A stretch of 64,000 bases of DNA from Diprion similis (taxonomy: Eukaryota > Arthropoda > Insecta > Hymenoptera > Diprionidae), in NCBI RefSeq assembly GCF_021155765.1, contig NC_060116.1, positions 11,346,001-11,410,000 of the forward strand, given 5' to 3'. The notes below the pieces were generated by a model that saw nothing but the letters and a program-made list of their open reading frames with translations, was not told where the DNA came from and did not search any database. This document shows, piece after piece, positions 1 to 13,423 of the stretch (positions are counted from its first letter, which is position 1; every line of letters begins with the position of its first letter). Position numbers and translations under genes: made by a program.

Positions 1-3000
1 GCAATCGACGTGTGTTTACGTAGTTTCAATTTCCGTTTGATAACTCAGGGGGGAAAGAACTTTCCCTGCGACCCTGACTCGCGTATATAATGTCTCGTAT
101 ATGGCATATATATATATATATATGGTATGTATAACCCGATATCCTCGCGTGACGTTTCTCGATTAACCTTCTATGTTATATATTGTAGTTTCATACATAT
201 GTATAAGCCGTAGTACGCACGTGAATGAGTAAATGATGCGGTTCTGGCTATAAGGTACGCACCGATGTAGAAGTTCCGCTGGATTTTATAGATATCGCAA
301 AAGTGTGTGTTTGAAATTATACTCGAGATTTGAAGAAATTCATTTTTGTACACGTATATATAATATGCATGTTAGTATCACATTTTTTCAGTCTACATAA
401 TATATTTCCATTTGAATATTTTTTTTCAATCGCAATAAATAACAGCGCCAGTTTGATTAAATATTTCATTGATCGTATATAAATATATATGTTATAGTGA
501 ATGAAGAATTTGTTTTATTCGGTCAAACTTTTTTCCGGGTGTTTAACATCCCCGTGGGTGTATCCTATAATGATAAAGTGACGCGTGGGTGTCCATCGAT
601 TACCCCACGCTCTCAGACTTTCGGGGGTAATTTAACCCTTCACAGCTGCTGCTGCAGAACGAACCGCGAGTAGAATCCAAAGCCGTGCGGGGATAATTAG
701 AGCCTCAGGGATGGTCACGGACTTCGGTTTCTCTGACGGTCGAAATTCATCCAAATAACCTTGCAACCAACCTATTGTATGTATAATTTACTCGTAGGTA
801 CTAATAGATAGGAATATACACCTAGTATTACTATACAATTTTTGAATGGAAATGATTGCGCCATTGATCGGAAACGTCAGCTATGCACACGTGGGTATAA
901 TAACTTTTATATATATAGAGCATTATACTGCGGACTTTTCAGACCTTCTATATCTCTGCCAATTATCCTTTATTTATAAATTGTTCGTGTATAGGTGTAC
1001 ACATGTATATATATATATATATGTAAGATGTTATATATATATATAAGTATCTCTGTACCTGTACATGGACATCATCGCTTTGTCGTGCAAAAAGTTCGAC
1101 ATATATATATATCTTTCGCATTGTGCAGAAATTGAGAAAGCATATCGTGCGCGATTACACAAGTTGTTTAAATTAGTGAAAGGCATATAAAGTAACGTAC
1201 TAAAATCTCGTTTATTACTTAAGAATCGTTTTCTGTCGTATGTAGCATCGAAATTATAAACTTTCAATCTCTCATTCGTGTTAGATATATTTAATTCAAT
1301 TATTTATAATTATTAGTCTTATACACGAGCTGCGTAAATATTTTTTCTTTTAAAAACTATCATGCATTAAAAAAAAGTACCTTACAAATGCGGTTTATCT
1401 TACAATAATATATCCCTTGCTTGGTACTAATTATGACGCTGGTACGATATGTAGATTATCATGTAGATGTAGGTATACAGAGTTTTTATCACGTTATTAT
1501 TTGTATATATACTATATGTGTATCTTAGATCTTGAATTACCGACTCATTTTAAACATACGCATCGCCGTCCCACGCGGTGATCGTTCAATAATTTTCCGC
1601 AACGCGGCGCTGATGAACGAAACTGCAATGTCGTGACTGTATTTAGGGGAGGATGGAGCACGACGGCCCCCCTTCAAAAAATGATAAATAAAAAAATTTC
1701 GATCCATTTTTCCCAGTGTATGATAAATTCGCCTGAAATAGCCTAAGTGGATTAATACTCTAAATTTACAACACTAAAAAAAAAAAAAAAAAATTCTAGT
1801 TGATAAATTAGGCAATTATTTTCTAATTATTTGAAGTTGATTTGAGAGGTGGGGCGACAAAAATTTGTCAACACCCTAAATAAGGGACACCCTAATATAC
1901 ATGTAATTTTACGGAGAACTTATTGCGAGGAGAGTTAATGGTGAATTTCATTTATCGTTATACGCCAAGTTACGGTGGAAAATACTGCACCGAATACTAT
2001 ACAGTTGGAACAACGAATCTCGCGACAGACGGAGCGAAAGCTGAAACTTGATACTAATGAGACCCCACCGGATGGCCCTGCAGAAAAGAATAAAAACAAA
2101 AGAGACGGGGTTGGTTCTTATCGTTAGTACCGCTACACTGCCAGCGTGCTTTTACGGGCTTACAATCACTCGAAAGGTTTCACCTGAGTTTGTACAGCGG
2201 AGAGTCGCCCGAGCGAAGCGTACAAGTCGGTCCCGAAAAATATGGAAAATTACTGCGGTAAAAAATGCAGGATTTCTGATAAACGTTTAAAAAGAAAAGG
2301 GAAAAAAATAATTTTTTTTTCATTGCAAGCGTCAGAGTAATTGATAAAAGAAATAAAATTTAATAGTAAATGCGGTTCAATAATGCAAAAAATGGTTTGG
2401 TAGATTCAATATATTGTTACAAAAATTTCAATCCTTGTACTTGCTTTATTCTTATCTGCAGTATTTAACTGTTGGACTGTTGGTGTTTAATTAATCAGGG
2501 TGATACTTGTACGAATGAGATTGAATTTGTATCTGGAATGAAAAGTCAAGGCGATTTAAAAACAATAAAAAAGTAAAAAATAATAAGGACGAGGTTAGTT
2601 TCGCTTGAAAATTTATAACTACAGCTGCTAAGTCGAAATGAAATTATTACTGACAATTTTAACTTGTGAGTCAACACTCGAAGCTGTTACCATGGTTTGA
2701 TATAGATCTCGAAAACTATCCTGTATAGATAAAAAAAAATGGAGTTTCTGTGGTCAGTGTTGCGTATAGATTGATTATTTCTTCTAAGATGTAACTGTAA
2801 TCAATACTGTCGGAAATCTAACGACTGTTTTCCAATCACACTTATCCACTATGCGTTTTGGATTGCGTTGATTCACGTGATGATGAATGATATCGAGATA
2901 AGCTCTGATAATGAGTCAGTTTTATGACGATCAATGTTACATGTGACAAGAATTTGAGATTGCGAGTAAGATTACACTGTCATAATTTTAATTCTACCTA

Positions 3001-6000
3001 TACTTTCAACCAAAACGAAAGTGTGATACATACTTACCTCTATAAGTGTGTATTTAAAAATCTGACGTCGTCACATTTATTTTCAAGCATTTGTCAGCTG
3101 ATTTACATACATTCGTTCCTCTTCTTTTCAGGTATTTTTTTAAAAGTTTTTTTTTTTGCTGATAATCGAAACCCTTTTTTTCTTTGTTATACTCCACCTC
3201 GTCGATCCGTCGAGGAATGAAGAACGAGAGGATTTCGCGAAAAGCACATTCGAACGTGTGAATACACCACGCACATATTTTTTTTTTCCTCCCTCTTTTC
3301 TTTTGGTAAACTCAATTTTCTACCCATAGAAGTAAATTCTATACCAATGAAGGAATCACGAACGTGTATGAAATTACTTTCCCTCGTCTGTTATTACATG
3401 TGTGTGTACACACGTTATACTATACGTGTACATAACATGTCTACAGATTTGCGTCAGTTGTATACATGTATGTACGAATCTTACTTCTTGGCCTGATTTT
3501 CCTTACAAAAATCTTATTTTCATCCTCTTACTTATAAATAAGGAAACGCCACCTCCGTCAACCCGGAAGCGACAGCTTTTTTTACACGGACAAAGCGTTC
3601 TTTGATGATGGGAGAAGAAAATTGTGTCTCGCGGCGTTTCAGACGTCTCGGAGTTCCTCGGCAATTACGCTCGTGTGCTGCAGAGATTCTTCGTTAAGCT
3701 CTGAGCAATGCCAATTGCAAGTAATAAAAATACATCAGAGATTTTTTCGACGTTTCTTGACTGTAGGAATAATTCGCTGATTAATCGCTGTAATCGAAAA
3801 AATTCGGTCTTCATCGTCCAAAATCATCCCAATCTTAGAAATTCAACCCTTTGCTCAGGAAACCTGAAACTAAAATTATTATTCTGGCTATTGATTAGCA
3901 TACTTATTCAGCGAAAAAATCTGCTTTGTGTTTTCAGTCGTCGTTATGCATTTGTATTTCCAGTTTCACGCGTGTTTAAGCCAACAAGCCAACAAGCCTC
4001 TACGAAAAACACAGATCGTCGATGCCTTTTTCTTTTTTTTCTTCGATTTGTGTATCGAACCACGCCTCCCTTGTCGTCCAATCGGAGAGTAGAAACTTTC
4101 ACTCTTGGAATTCAACGCGGTCGATCGTCGAGACCTTCAAAACCTGCACCATTCCCCTTCATTTCAATCTGCAATGTTTGAGGAAAGACTACCTACCTCA
4201 CCGCGTATAAGATCGAAAGACCGAAGAGAGTGTCCGTTTCGTTGTGGGAAACTAATTCTATTCTGCGTGTGTGGCCGGGTTCACGTCGTCTTTCTTTTCT
4301 AACTTTTGGAAATTGAAAAAGTTATATTTTACCCGCAGACTTTTCGACAATTCGCCATTCTTTTTATTGTAATTTATATTTTTCCGACAAAAGTGTGAAA
4401 TCTTACATCGAAACTTTCGCGTTACACCGCGACGCAAACTTCCAATATTGAAAGTGTGCATGGAAAACTATACTGTGAATTATCATATATTTTATGAGAA
4501 AACCTCTTCGTTCTCATACTCGTGCAGGGAAAAATATATCTTGATATTCTTCACTCAAAAGTTTAGTTCATTTTCTTTCTTTTTTTTTTTTTTTTTTTTT
4601 TTTCTTTATATCTTATTCCATTTGCAATTATCTTATTGTTAGTCCTTTGTCGCGGTGAAGGAGCTCTTTGTGAATTAATTATCTCGCGTCGAGGACGAAC
4701 ATACAGGTGCGTTGTATGTATGTTCTTTTTTTTTTCTATCTCATACTCGCGGTCCTATTTTTGACCGATCTAGACCTCGTTCGGCTCTTTGGAAGATTTA
4801 AGCCGATTTTTTAATAAAAAAATTATTTTTTAATGTATTTAATGTACACTAAAATATATAGTGTATTGAGAAAATTTATCGTTACACGTGATATATATAT
4901 ATATATATACTCCAAAGTGACTTTAGAGTTCTATTTTTAAACCGATCATTTTGTACAATATAGAAGAATATTTATTTTTTATGCGATTTTCGATACTGGC
5001 AATTGACATTTTTTATCACCCCAATTAACGAAATTCGCGCTGTGTGTTGCAATATTTGCACTTTATAAATACAGAGATAATATTACATCTGCTGCACTGT
5101 TGATATATATATTTTTGTTTTATTTTTATGTTTCTTTTAAGGTATTTCTTTCCTTTTCTTTCGTCAGTCTTTCGCTAAGATCATCAAGTATATACGCAAC
5201 ACAAACACGTATTAAACGATTCGTGGGTGTATTTCTTCTCAAACTAAATATCGCAAGCTCATTAATTTATTTTTCTTCAAACACCTCCAATGTTCACTCT
5301 CTCTTTTCGAATCGTGTATGTACAACATTGCATGCACAAACTTCTCTGTGTAGGTTATAGATTATGCGAAATCGAGAGGGGCTTGAACAGATGACGACCA
5401 CTCGATAAACTCGTGTTGCTCATTATACGTATTAATAAGCTCCAACATCATTGTATGGAGCAATTGCGTATGCGCTTCTTGTGGTGTTGTGCCAGTCCCG
5501 TCCCGTCGTCGTCGTCGTCGTCGTCGTCGTTATCGCCTATCAATTCGGACTCTCTGTTCGGTCGACGTTGCGCGTCTTCGGAGAGTACATCATCAGACTC
5601 GGTGCCAGAATGACCCGATCCAATTGATTATTGTGATTAGAGAAAGGGAAAAGATCAAATCTATTAAAAGTAAGACATGCTGTCTTGTCACGTGACTGCG
5701 GTTCAGTACGACTGGGCGAAAAGTAAACGGCGATTGAGGCAATTGGGTACTCATGTCAATGGAAATTTTCAACTTGATGTTATATCTGCGAAGGAGTAAG
5801 TATATCATAGCATGTAATGTATACATTACTATCGCGTTTATCGATCGGGAATTTTCCCACTCACTTTCAAATATGTAGCAGGGCAGCGTTTATGTTCGTT
5901 CCTATATATAACATGATTCTTGTTTTATGTTTATTTTTTAGTTATTTTCTTATTTTATTTATTTTTTTATTTTTTTCCTTCGCATCTTTCGTACTTGAAT

Positions 6001-7570
6001 TTCAATTCAAACGTTTGTACATCGGTATTATCTCACCGTCGATTTATACGCAAATAACTGCAACACCACTTTCGGTATTAAGTTCAGTTATGTTTATGTT
6101 TCCGATAAGTTCACATCTGGATTTCGGAATATTTTGTTCGCGATAAACTCCGTTTGATAGTTTAAAAAAAAATTTATTCGCGCATATTTCAATCCGCTGT
6201 ATATGAACGTTATGCTGCCCGTTTATGTATAATAAACAAACCGAGTATTTTATTTCTGTATAAGAATACGAGAGTCGGAATATAAAAAGATCAACAATCT
6301 ACGCCGTTTCTCCTTTAATAAAATTTATTTTTCAACATTTTAATTTTCTTTTATTACTTTATCTACTAACGAGTAGTATTTTTCCGTTCTACAGATAAGT
6401 TTAATCACTGTGCAGGGATTCCGGCTTTATATATATATATATATAGTACGTTTATGTATATCCTATTAACATACTTTTCTATTTGAAAATTGATCAATAT
6501 CATCAGACCATACTGTTTAATCGTTACGTTTTATCGGATTACGTATAAGTTTCATTTTCAGATATTATCGAGCAAGGACATTACAGTCTGAAAACTCACG
6601 ATGATTCTACACACACCGACATACACACACACACCATATATAATGTAAAATTGAAATTTATAATTCGCTGTACACATAATCATTTATTTTAACTTGATGC
6701 AAGAGTTTTTTTTTTTTTTTATCATTTCCCGTTATCGCTCTCAGTCATTGCATATACCTGTACCTCACCTTAAAGAGGTATCGTGCGAAGCTTAAAAATA
6801 CGGTATATACATATGCACTCCTAACTGTTGACGTCAGCCAGACTATTTATCTAGAGTTGAGTTTGCGCGGTTGAACAACATGCATTATAGATGCATAATG
6901 CCTACAGTGACTTGGATCATCTGCATTCTAACTGTTTATCCTTTATGCACCTGATTGAAATTCTTATAACCGCTAACTGATATATGACCTGCGTATTGAC
7001 CAGAATTTTCAAGTTCTTTAACTCGGATCAACTGCGATGCTCAATACTTTATTGATGTACTTCATGAATATGTGTGCCATGCATTTTTTAAAATGTATAC
7101 TTTTTGGCACGACTCTATGCAATTTATTAGGTTGACTTCTAACTCACGTAATAGAATAAGCAAGACATGATTGTAATGAATTCTACTAAATGGACCGCAT
7201 AAAGCTTCTCGCAATTACACCAAAATGTTGATTAAGTATCATGTAAAACTATGCTTATGTTATCTGATCAGTGTAAGAATTAAGACTTGAAAACTCATAA
7301 TTTCTATCCAATTTTATATATAACTGACAATGAACATTTATACCCTAAACTTTTGAATTATTCATTTCCGGTCATCTTGTTTTTATGTAAAGTATGTGAC
7401 ATCACAGTTTGCAGATTTTTATAAAAGAAAGGTGAGAATATTATCAAGTTTCAGTTTTTTGACCATCTTAATACATGAGCACATTACACGAGATTCCTTT
7501 CTTTTTCGTAATATTATCTATGATGCAGACGACAGCCGTAATTTAATGGGGAATGCTTACTTTGTTACAG
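1..7570. other. AT-rich noncoding DNA, probably an upstream intron of SNX27
   Basis: I find no exon that I can support here on either strand. The SNX27 exon starting at 7571 begins in the middle of the PDZ domain with a single leftover codon base, so an upstream coding exon must exist. No reading frame in this stretch resembles the N-terminal half of the PDZ domain, so that exon is probably left of the window and this stretch is intron. Contents are simple repeats: (TA)n at 106-123, 1006-1022, 1032-1046, 4891-4909 and 6427-6445, a 24-base T run at 4580-4603 and a (CGT)n tract at 5504-5530. The short open frames are low-complexity chance frames. Confidence 0.6.
5504..5530. repeat. (CGT)n trinucleotide microsatellite
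   Basis: Nine consecutive CGT units. In one frame this reads as a serine run and in another as an arginine run, which produces two spurious short open frames. Neither has splice context or family similarity, so I treat it as a plain microsatellite in noncoding DNA. Confidence 0.85.
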
Positions 7571-10500
7571 AAATAACGTAAACGTCGAAGGAGCGACGCA
7601 CAAGCAGGTCGTGGATCTGATAAAATCTGGAGGTGATGTACTCACCCTGACAGTTATCTCCGTCACGCCCCAGGAAGCTGAGAGGTTGGAACCGATCGAG
7701 GACCTGAGGTAAGTCCTCGAATTTTTTTATAATGTTCGAAATGACAAAAATTAATATTTGGAGGTACTTCATCGCGATTTTCTATTTCGTCAACGCAATA
7801 GTGTACTGATAAGACACCAGAACGTGTTTTTGTAGGGAATCGAACGCTCTACAAAAAAGCTCTGTTATCATATTACGATAAATCTACTCTTTTAAAAGTT
7901 ATTTAAGGTCAAAAGGTATTTAAGAATCTTACATTGAAAGAGTAGATTTATCAAAAAATGATAAGAGACCGTTTTTGTACAGCATTCAATTTCCTACAGA
8001 AATACGTTCTAGTCTCATCAGTACACTAATGTATTAACAAGTTATAAAATTCCAAGGTTCAAAAAAATTTTCCCATGTTATTCAAACAGGAAATAGAAAA
8101 TCGTGATGAAGCACTTCCAAATGTTAATATAAAGAGCTAAAATTTGGACAGCATCGTTTTTTCGTCATTTCGAACAATATTTTCAACTTTAATTTTGAAA
8201 AATAATTATCGATCTTTTTCATACAATCTAGTGTACATATAATGAGTTGCAAAAAGAATTTGACAAATTCACATAAAATGAACTTTTGAGAATTTTCGGC
8301 ACCTTTATCGTATACTGTTTTTTTAGAATTCTACACAGTAGATTAGGTAAACCTTCGTTGTAAAACACCGTGATAATCATCTGCGTCACCATTTTTAGCT
8401 ACGCGTCTGTCGACTACAGCGAAAAGAGATCCCTGCCGATTAGTGTACCGGATTATCATGTCCGAGAACGCAAGCATGAACGATATGTCGTCTTCAACGT
8501 CCACATGGCAGGAAGGCATTTGTGTTCGCGGCGGTACCGGGAATTCGCAGCTCTTCACATGGCCCTCAAGAAGGAATTCATTGGATTCAATTTCCCGAAG
8601 TTACCTGGAAAATGGCCCTTTCAGTAAGTTATTCTCATATTTTACATAGTGGAAACATTTTTTCATCTCATCTTTAATACTGATTCACCATATGCGATGG
8701 TAATAATTCATAGTATTATTAACGATGTAACATTCAAAGATGTTTAAATTTATAGCAAAAACAGCACAGATACGAGACATGAAAAATTCCATGATCATTT
8801 GCTACGCTGAAACAACAGACCTCTTTGTGAACTTGACCATCTTCCATTTTTCTCGTTTCTGAATAGACACGTCAATTAGAAACGAAAACATTCTAATCAA
8901 ACGCTTTGAATGTAGGTTGAGCGAGCAGCAATTAGACGGCAGGCGCCGTGGCCTAGAACAGTATTTGGAAAAAGTATGTGCCGTTCGTGTTATCGCGGAA
9001 AGCGACGCTATGCAAGAGTTCCTGACTGATCGATTGGAGGAAGACGGTGACCAGGGTCCAGCAGTTGACCTCAAGGTACTTCTGCCTGATCGAGAGGTGG
9101 TCACAGTGACTGTGGCGAAGGCAGCTAATGCGAGGGACGTTTATGACGCTGTATGCTGCAGGGTTGGGCTCGATACAGACACAGCAAAGTACTTCTACCT
9201 CTTCGAAATAGTCGAGTACAATTTCGGTAAATAAAATTTATTTCGTCTTTACTTCATTCATATCTGCAAGTAAACCTTTTCTGAAGTTAAAAAGAGGTAC
9301 GTTTCGATAATAAAGATTATTATTTTATTGTTTGTTAACTAACTTACCATCAGATGATATTTCAAATTATGTGTTCGATTTTGCAAATTTCTTATGGTAA
9401 CTGATGTTTGTAAAGTTCATGTAAAACGGAAAGATCGACATATTTTCAGAACTCTTAATAATTCATCGAGTATTTTTATCATAATATATTCAGTAAACAA
9501 ACTAATCTTTGATTTGAAAAGACCTGAGAAAGTTAGTTTTTTCTGAGTTACCTGGATTAGTTCCCGGATTGTTCTAGTTTTGGATCATTGTTTTAGTCTA
9601 GAATCGTCTTTTTTCGCCTCCTCACGAGTTATTTGTGATTACTTTCCCAAGAGTAAAATTAAATGGAAAATCTACTTTTCATATATAAAAATGAGGAATC
9701 TTTGCTGAATTTATGATTGAAAAAACTTTATACTATTTATTACCAAATTTCAGAACGAAAACTTCAACCACATGAGCATCCGCACACTCTCTACATCCAA
9801 AACTATTCGACGGCCAGCGCAACCTGTTTGGCGATCAGAAGATGGTTATTCACACTGTCAAGACCACTCAGTGAACAGGCACTGACTTGGATATTTTGGC
9901 AGGCTGTAGACGAAGTTAACAGAGGGCATATTAGTGCTGGCGAAAGATTGTACCAGCTGAAAGCTCTACAAGATGCATCGAGGAAACACGAAGTAAGGTT
10001 TTGATTGAACCCTGAGTAGAAGGTTGAAGTTAGTGGGGGCAACGTAACGGAACACGGAAAGGAAATCATTATTTTGTAACTTGAAATAGATTTCGAAGGA
10101 GTTTTGTTTGTTACATGTTTGTACGTTTTTCTTTATTATAGTTTAGTAAATTTCAGACAAATCCAAAGTAGGAAATAACGATTTTTCCAGAAAGTGCATC
10201 GTTAATTAATGTTACGAACTTCAATCTCGTATCTGGGTTTAAATTGTAAGAGAGAAAAAATTGTACGAACTGTTTAATATCAAAATTCACCGAATGTTTA
10301 TACATCTCAAGCAACAATAATACGCAAATTATGACATTCTTAAAAATCTCGGCATTGATTATATTGTTTCAGTACCTGAAATTGGCTCGAGAATTGAATG
10401 GCTATGGCGATGTCGTATTTCCACATTGTGCGTGCGATTCGAGAAAAGAGGGACACGTGGTGGCTGCTGTAGGTGCAGCTGCGTTCAAACTGCATGCGTG

Positions 10501-10813
10501 CAAGGAAGATGGTACCCTCGAATCACAAGTTGTAGAGTTTCAATGGAGTTCAATAGCTCGCTGGGAAGTTGACGAGGAAAGCATGGCATTCTGTTTTCAG
10601 TACACAAGACCAGACAATAGACCACCCCGTTGGTTGAAAGTCTTCACGCCTTATGTGAGTTTGCACTGATAGGAATTACGAAATTTTGGAAAAGATTACA
10701 TTGTATGCATATCGTTATGTGCTTTTTTTCACCTGTTTTTACAGTATACGTTCCTTTCTGACTGCTTCGATCGAATAGCAGAAGAAGCGAAGTGGGATGA
10801 TCCCGGAGAATGA
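7571..10813 (+). CDS. SNX27: Sorting nexin 27, 3' six coding exons (5' end outside window)
   Basis: Endosomal cargo adaptor. In the known family, the PDZ domain binds cargo tails and retromer, the PX domain binds PI3P, and the FERM-like module binds NPxY-type cargo and SNX1/2-type partners, so that receptors are recycled to the plasma membrane. Exons: 7571-7708, 8399-8623, 8916-9226, 9754-9992, 10373-10654, 10745-10813 (TGA at 10811). All junctions are GT-AG and the phases join into 420 residues. Counting from the first complete codon, residues 1-33 end the PDZ domain ([16 protein letters not shown]). Residues 47-120 carry the PX domain with the lipid-binding RRYREF at 90-95 and the proline stretch [10 protein letters not shown]. 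From residue 122 the frame continues into the FERM-like part, including [22 protein letters not shown] and MAFCFQY, all closely matching vertebrate SNX27. The start codon and first part of the PDZ are missing because the gene runs off the left edge. The tail after the FERM-like part is short, ending AKWDDPGE. Identification is secure. Confidence 0.95.
7728..8183. repeat. Long imperfect inverted repeat (foldback element) in an SNX27 intron
   Basis: A left arm (about 7728-7893) and a right arm (about 7938-8183) are reverse complements over most of their length. Examples: TGTTCGAAATGAC at 7733 pairs with GTCATTTCGAACA at 8164; GCGATTTTCTATTTC at 7774 pairs with GAAATAGAAAATCGTG at 8090; AGTGTACTGAT at 7800 pairs with ATCAGTACACT at 8018; GATAAATCTACTCTT at 7877 pairs with AAGAGTAGATTTATC at 7938. 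The right arm carries an extra block of about 55 bases near 8035-8088. The loop is only about 45 bases. This resembles a MITE or foldback transposon that could fold as one hairpin in the pre-mRNA. I could not identify target-site duplications or a family. Confidence 0.75.
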
Positions 10814-11600
10814 CACAACGCCCAAGTGTAAACGTTTGGCTTTCGTTGAAATATTACTCTAACATTATCTAACGAATACCTTGGAGAAAAAAAGAAGCAA
10901 ACACCTTTGGAAGACAGGTAGATGATAGGGTAAGGTATTGAATATGCCAGCACTTCGATTTACATTGGCCTATGAAGTTTAGGCACTGTAGCAGAAACGG
11001 TAAGACTTAATTGCTAAGAAACGTCAAGTATTTGATGCTGTGTTCGAATATATTCGAAAAAAACGTCGTAGTCGACCTCACTGTCTTTCGATCTCGGGAT
11101 GTTTGTTCCAGTATAACAAAGTAGCCAATGGACGTAGTTCCACCAATATACATATATATTTCTTTGTTTCATTTCCTTCCCCATAAACGTTACGCATAAC
11201 TCGAATTATGGTAGTGTGAAAATCTAGATACATACCTCTTCCCTCGGAACGACGCAAGTATTTTAATGTTCAGAATTGTCGTTACGGGGTATAATTAATA
11301 ATAATAATAACAACAACAACAACAACAACAACAATAATAATAATAATAGTAATAGAATTGAGACAAGCGCTGAAGAACACCATTACCCATTACCGTTACC
11401 GTTATAAAGATAACAATATTAATATGAGCAACAAGCGAATGAGGGAATATATAAATGAATGAATAAATAATAAACAAATGAATACTCTTTCCTAATGAAT
11501 ACATATATATAGATATATATAAATGAATAATAATAGTAATATTATTGATGGTAATAAACAGATTTTAGATGAAAGTATGTAGCGAATGAATATATTCTAA
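10814..11600 (+). other. SNX27 3' untranslated region (extent uncertain)
   Basis: AT-rich sequence after the SNX27 stop codon. The first plausible AATAAA polyadenylation signals are at 11462-11467 and 11469-11474, which would give a 3' UTR of roughly 650-700 bases. A further AATAAA lies near 11554. The UTR end is a guess from these hexamers alone. Confidence 0.4.
11296..11349. repeat. Compound (AAT)n-(AAC)n-(AAT)n microsatellite
   Basis: About 54 bases made of AAT units, then a run of AAC units, then AAT units again. It lies in the probable SNX27 3' UTR. The apparent minus-strand protein over it is a tyrosine/cysteine homopolymer artefact. Confidence 0.9.
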
Positions 11601-13350
11601 ATTGTCGTTAATGTTTTAAAACTTTATTGATAGTTGACACAGGTTAGTGAATCTGTGTGCGACATAATAATGATCATTATCAATTATTAACTGATCACCT
11701 ACATACTAATGTTGAATGTACCTTGTAACCGTTTCGAAATACCTTACAACATGTTTGTTGAATTAGGTAGATAGGCATTAACACAATGGCCTCTTTAAAA
11801 GAAGAATATAGAATCAAATGCAACAAAAATCTGAGTTAATAAATTTTAGAAGGTAAAAGTCTACGAAAAGTATGCATTAAATTATTATTTTTTATCGCCG
11901 CGTAATGGAACCTACACCTATACATGATATGATGTCACGGGTAGTGATACTGTTGAATAGCTAATGTCTAGCTATTGCCAAGAGTATCGGTTGCAATATA
12001 AAAAATCCAAGCAACTGCAAATTGTGTTTCTTGTTTTTCCCCGTGTTGATTAGTGATTATTTAGTTGACATATACTTACACGAAAAGTTATAAACATGTT
12101 TTAACAGCATCTGCAGCTAGCTATTTCAAGTATTTTCCGAATTATTTTCAAGTAAATTATGAATTTACTAATCTGACTGTAAATAAGATTTATATAAGAA
12201 AAAAATATGCTATACGATTATCTTTATACAATAATATTATTCTTTTTTTCTTTTTACTCCTAGTTTTGGTTATAGATGATTCATGTTTGAACACTGTAAC
12301 GGATTTTTTGTTCCTTTTTTATAAAATGAGAGATGAAAAAAAAATTGAAACAATTAATAAGTAATAGTAGGATCACGTCGAATTCTGCTACGGTAAGGAA
12401 TCTTAGGTATAAAATTTACGGGCAGAGTTCTCGGAAATCCTCGTTAAATTGTATGTATGTATTAAACATGAATCAAAGTGGTATAATGACGGTGATGTAC
12501 CTACCTGAAAAATTCGAAATACTGAAAAAATTTTGTAGAAATAAGAAATTCCTTAAAAAAGAATGAATATTTAAAATACGTATGAGTAAAGTAATTATAA
12601 TATTAATATAATATTAGAAGCTGGAATAGTTGGCACATATGAAGAAGAAGAAGATTTAAATATGGTACAGAAAAATTATAATGTTGGTTATCATAACGCA
12701 AAAAACATCACCCATATTCCTGAATTATGAAAATTTCCATGGCTTTTTGTGATGTATTATTGAAAATATAATATTAGTATAATAATGATTAATTTACTCG
12801 TATAATTATAGTTAGTAAGACCATATCATTATTATTAATATCTTGTAACTTAGAGACTAGTTATTATAGTGATAATAATAATTTTCTTCGCGACATTGTC
12901 GCGCCTTAATCGAGATAAATATTTATAATACATATAAATGTATAAATATATATTCCGCTTAATGGAATGTTTGCATCGTCTTAAAAGAAAATTTCTTCTA
13001 CATATTTATAATTTACCTCATTTATTCCTTCTAAATTGTAAGGCTTTGTGGTGCTTATTGATTTACAACTTATTAAGTTTCTTACTGTACCAACCAATAT
13101 GTAAAGAACGAACAAATAAATAATTTTAAGTGATTACAAAACCGCGACGGTGTTTCACTCGTATTTTGGAAATGGTTCCATTGAGTCTATACCGCTGCTA
13201 CGCGAACTTGTTGATCTATCTTGATAACACAAATATTCCTCAGTGAATTCATTGCCCGTCTAAATGCATTATTTTAAGTTCGCGTATAATCATTCGTACT
13301 CGTGATGATGTTTCTAAAAAAAAACGTGTTTATGAGTTCAAAAAATTCGC
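11601..13350. other. AT-rich intergenic DNA
   Basis: Between the SNX27 3' end and the tRNA gene I see only AT-rich sequence with short chance frames and several AATAAA-like hexamers. No splice-compatible conserved protein fragment is visible on either strand. Confidence 0.6.
13340..13345 (-). terminator. Oligo-T RNA polymerase III terminator of tRNA-Lys
   Basis: Six consecutive T on the minus strand, 5 bases past the 3' end of the tRNA. This is the usual simple Pol III stop signal. Confidence 0.75.
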
Positions 13351-13423
13351 CGCCCGAACAGGGACTTGAACCCTGGACCCTCAGATTAAAAGTCTGATGC
13401 TCTACCGACTGAGCTATCCGGGC
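13351..13423 (-). tRNA. tRNA-Lys (anticodon UUU)
   Basis: The 73-base minus-strand sequence folds as a canonical cloverleaf. The acceptor stem GCCCGGA pairs with TTCGGGC, with one G-T pair and discriminator G. The D-arm contains the A box TAGCTCAGTCGG. The anticodon stem is TCAGA/TCTGA around the loop CTTTTAA, giving anticodon TTT. The T-arm contains the B box GGTTCAAGTCC. There is no intron and no encoded CCA. A run of six T on the minus strand (13340-13345 on the plus strand) follows within 11 bases and fits an RNA polymerase III terminator. It is a single isolated copy that appears functional. Confidence 0.97.

Noticed and set aside
846-1267. Short frames around the (TA)n tracts
   Set aside because: Tyr/Ile-rich translations of microsatellite DNA.
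2048-2290. 80-codon plus-strand frame as a missing SNX27 exon
   Set aside because: No similarity to the N-terminal PDZ half (glycine-rich carboxylate-binding loop absent) and no matching splice sites.
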